Part shown: positions 62,801 to 64,000 of the stretch, one piece after another
Position numbering within the stretch: position 1 is the stretch's first letter
How the letters are laid out: every line of letters starts with the position of its first letter
Source of the DNA: Gymnorhina tibicen
Lineage: Eukaryota; Chordata; Aves; Passeriformes; Artamidae
Assembly (NCBI GenBank): GCA_013399875.1
Contig: VXAZ01006880.1
Span: 124,001-188,000, forward strand
DNA length: 64,000 bases
Direction: 5' to 3'
Notes under the pieces: generated by a model
The model's input: only the letters and a program-made list of their open reading frames with translations
Database searches by the model: none
Told to the model about the DNA's origin: nothing
Position numbers and translations under genes: made by a program

Positions 62801-64000
62801 AATTTAAAACATTCACTAACTGTGCACCAGCATTTTGAAATAAACTTTATTAATGTATTTTGATGCCAAAACATTTATAGATATGAATGTACAGGATTTT
62901 ACAGAACTATTTCTCTTTCCACTTTAGACAATAAGGTATATAGGAGATTGCTTTCTAATTGCTTTTAAAGCTGTTTCTTTAAAAAAAAGAAAAAGTTGCA
63001 TATTCACTAAAGAAAATGTGTTTCATCTGTAATTTCAAAGTTGCTAGCTTCTTAATAAAAAGATGCCCTGTCTTTAAAGGAAAGATTTTTCACTTTAACT
63101 TTGTCCCATCAGATATTCTAGACCTGTAGGAAAAGCCTGTTGGAACCTGTTGCTAAAAATTTGGCTGGTTGAGGAAAGGATAGCCAGCCATCTCTAAGTC
63201 AAAAGGCAAAAAAAAGGCAAAGTTCTGAAAACCTCTTTGTGTGACCTTCTTGAGCCTGCGGCTGGAGAGACCTATCTGTATTTTTCCATTGTTTGTGTTA
63301 CGAGAGATTAAATTAATGAGAAAATCCTTTAAAGTGGGAAGACCGACAAAACGGTAATCTGATATAGGACTATTCATTCCAGATTTGGCGAGGGAAGCTG
63401 AAATCAGGGCATTTCTGGCTGTCAGTCATTGCCACATGCTGGTTGTTAAAGGTGAGATGTGCTGGCTTGGGTGATCCCTGACCAAGCCCTCATCCCACGG
63501 CACAGGAACCGCTGTTACAATTCTCCAGCTCTACAGAGCAGCCAGTGCATGGAGACACCACGGGAAATCGCTAAGGCGCACAAGAGACAAGCCTTTTGCT
63601 TATCTACAGAGGCCTTGAGGTTTTCTCCAGGGGTTTCATGAAGAGCCAAACAAAACCACACACTGCAATGAACATATGTCCCTCAGGAGCTGAGACCTTG
63701 TCTGAACCTCAAAGATCTCATACCTTTTCATCCGGTTTCTCTGCTTTCCGAATCGGGAATAGGAGGAAAAATTCCTTCCGTACCTCATGCCATTAATAGC
63801 ATAAAATATCAGCCTTAGTCCTCAGTATCACTGGCATTATGCTGGCACTGGCATTATTCACTACCCTTGTTGGAGCAGCCTGTGCAGAGAACGGGCTGTG
63901 GGAAACTGAACCACCTCGACTTACCTTCTGCATGATGTTATCCTCCAGCAATGAACAAAAACATTGCAGAAGGCTTCGCTGCACAGCAGGCATTTTACTT
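59884..64000. other. Intergenic sequence to the right edge
   Basis: A GC-richer stretch with an AP-1-like palindrome lies at 59.9-60.2 kb, followed by AT-rich DNA. A 75-codon open frame at 62320-62547 (+), rich in Arg, Lys and Pro, is preceded by an acceptor-like sequence (see findings) but was not recognised. No CD44 exon was recognised. Confidence 0.55.
60048..60060. promoter_or_regulatory. AP-1-like palindrome GTGACTCAGTCAC
   Basis: A 13-bp perfect palindrome with a TGACTCA core (60049-60055), a consensus AP-1/NF-E2 family binding site. Single sites occur often by chance, so function is only a possibility. Confidence 0.35.

Noticed and set aside
1..64000. CRISPR arrays, operons, phage or plasmid systems
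   Set aside because: No direct-repeat arrays, no dense coding and spliced exons are present. This is vertebrate nuclear DNA.
40000..64000. CD44 exons expected downstream of PDHX by vertebrate gene order
   Set aside because: No signal-peptide exon, hyaluronan-binding Link domain or cytoplasmic-tail sequence was recognised on the + strand. CD44 probably starts beyond the right edge.

Overview
This is a stretch of bird nuclear genome. Supporting signs are CR1 LINE fragments at several stages of decay, an avian endogenous-retrovirus solo LTR of the kind common in Neoaves, long AT-rich introns, and little simple repeat. No prokaryotic, plasmid or phage features are present. I cannot name the species; the LTR type argues against chicken and for a neoavian bird, but this is recalled from family knowledge and not tested.

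The left 14.7 kb is the 3' half of PDHX on the + strand. PDHX encodes pyruvate dehydrogenase complex component X (E3-binding protein). Six coding exons can be placed to the base: 3048-3222, 4649-4796, 6967-7025, 9725-9883, 12105-12169 and 14166-14430 (ending with the stop). All junctions obey GT-AG and keep one open frame of 289 residues. This covers the end of the E3-binding domain, the Ala/Pro linker and the whole C-terminal inner-core domain. The catalytic His position of true E2 acyltransferases is Gly here, as expected for a non-catalytic subunit. The 5' exons (lipoyl domain, most of the E3-binding domain) lie left of the window. A 3' UTR of about 300 bp ends at an AATAAA at 14711, directly against a reverse CR1 copy. 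Intron 10 holds a +/-/+ cluster of three CR1 pieces.

From about 15 kb to the end (roughly 49 kb) no protein-coding gene can be supported. In other vertebrates the next gene on this side of PDHX is CD44, and none of its exons was recognised, so this looks like the PDHX-CD44 intergenic interval (inference). It contains: a compact CpG-dense patch with a strong splice donor at 15.85-16.09 kb; CR1 pieces near 21.6-22.2, 36.6, 43.4, 47.0/47.7 and 55.2 kb; a heavily decayed CR1/L3-like LINE near 39.8-40.7 kb; a solo LTR at 47,069-47,723 inserted into an older CR1 and containing an assembly scar (one N flanked by exact 48-bp copies); and a 35-bp near-perfect hairpin at 59.8 kb. Many unique AT-rich segments have nothing recognisable.

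The best candidates for undescribed biology are the 59.8 kb hairpin, the CpG patch as a possible noncoding-transcript promoter, and a 25-nt microexon-like element at 23.4 kb. None is proven by sequence alone.
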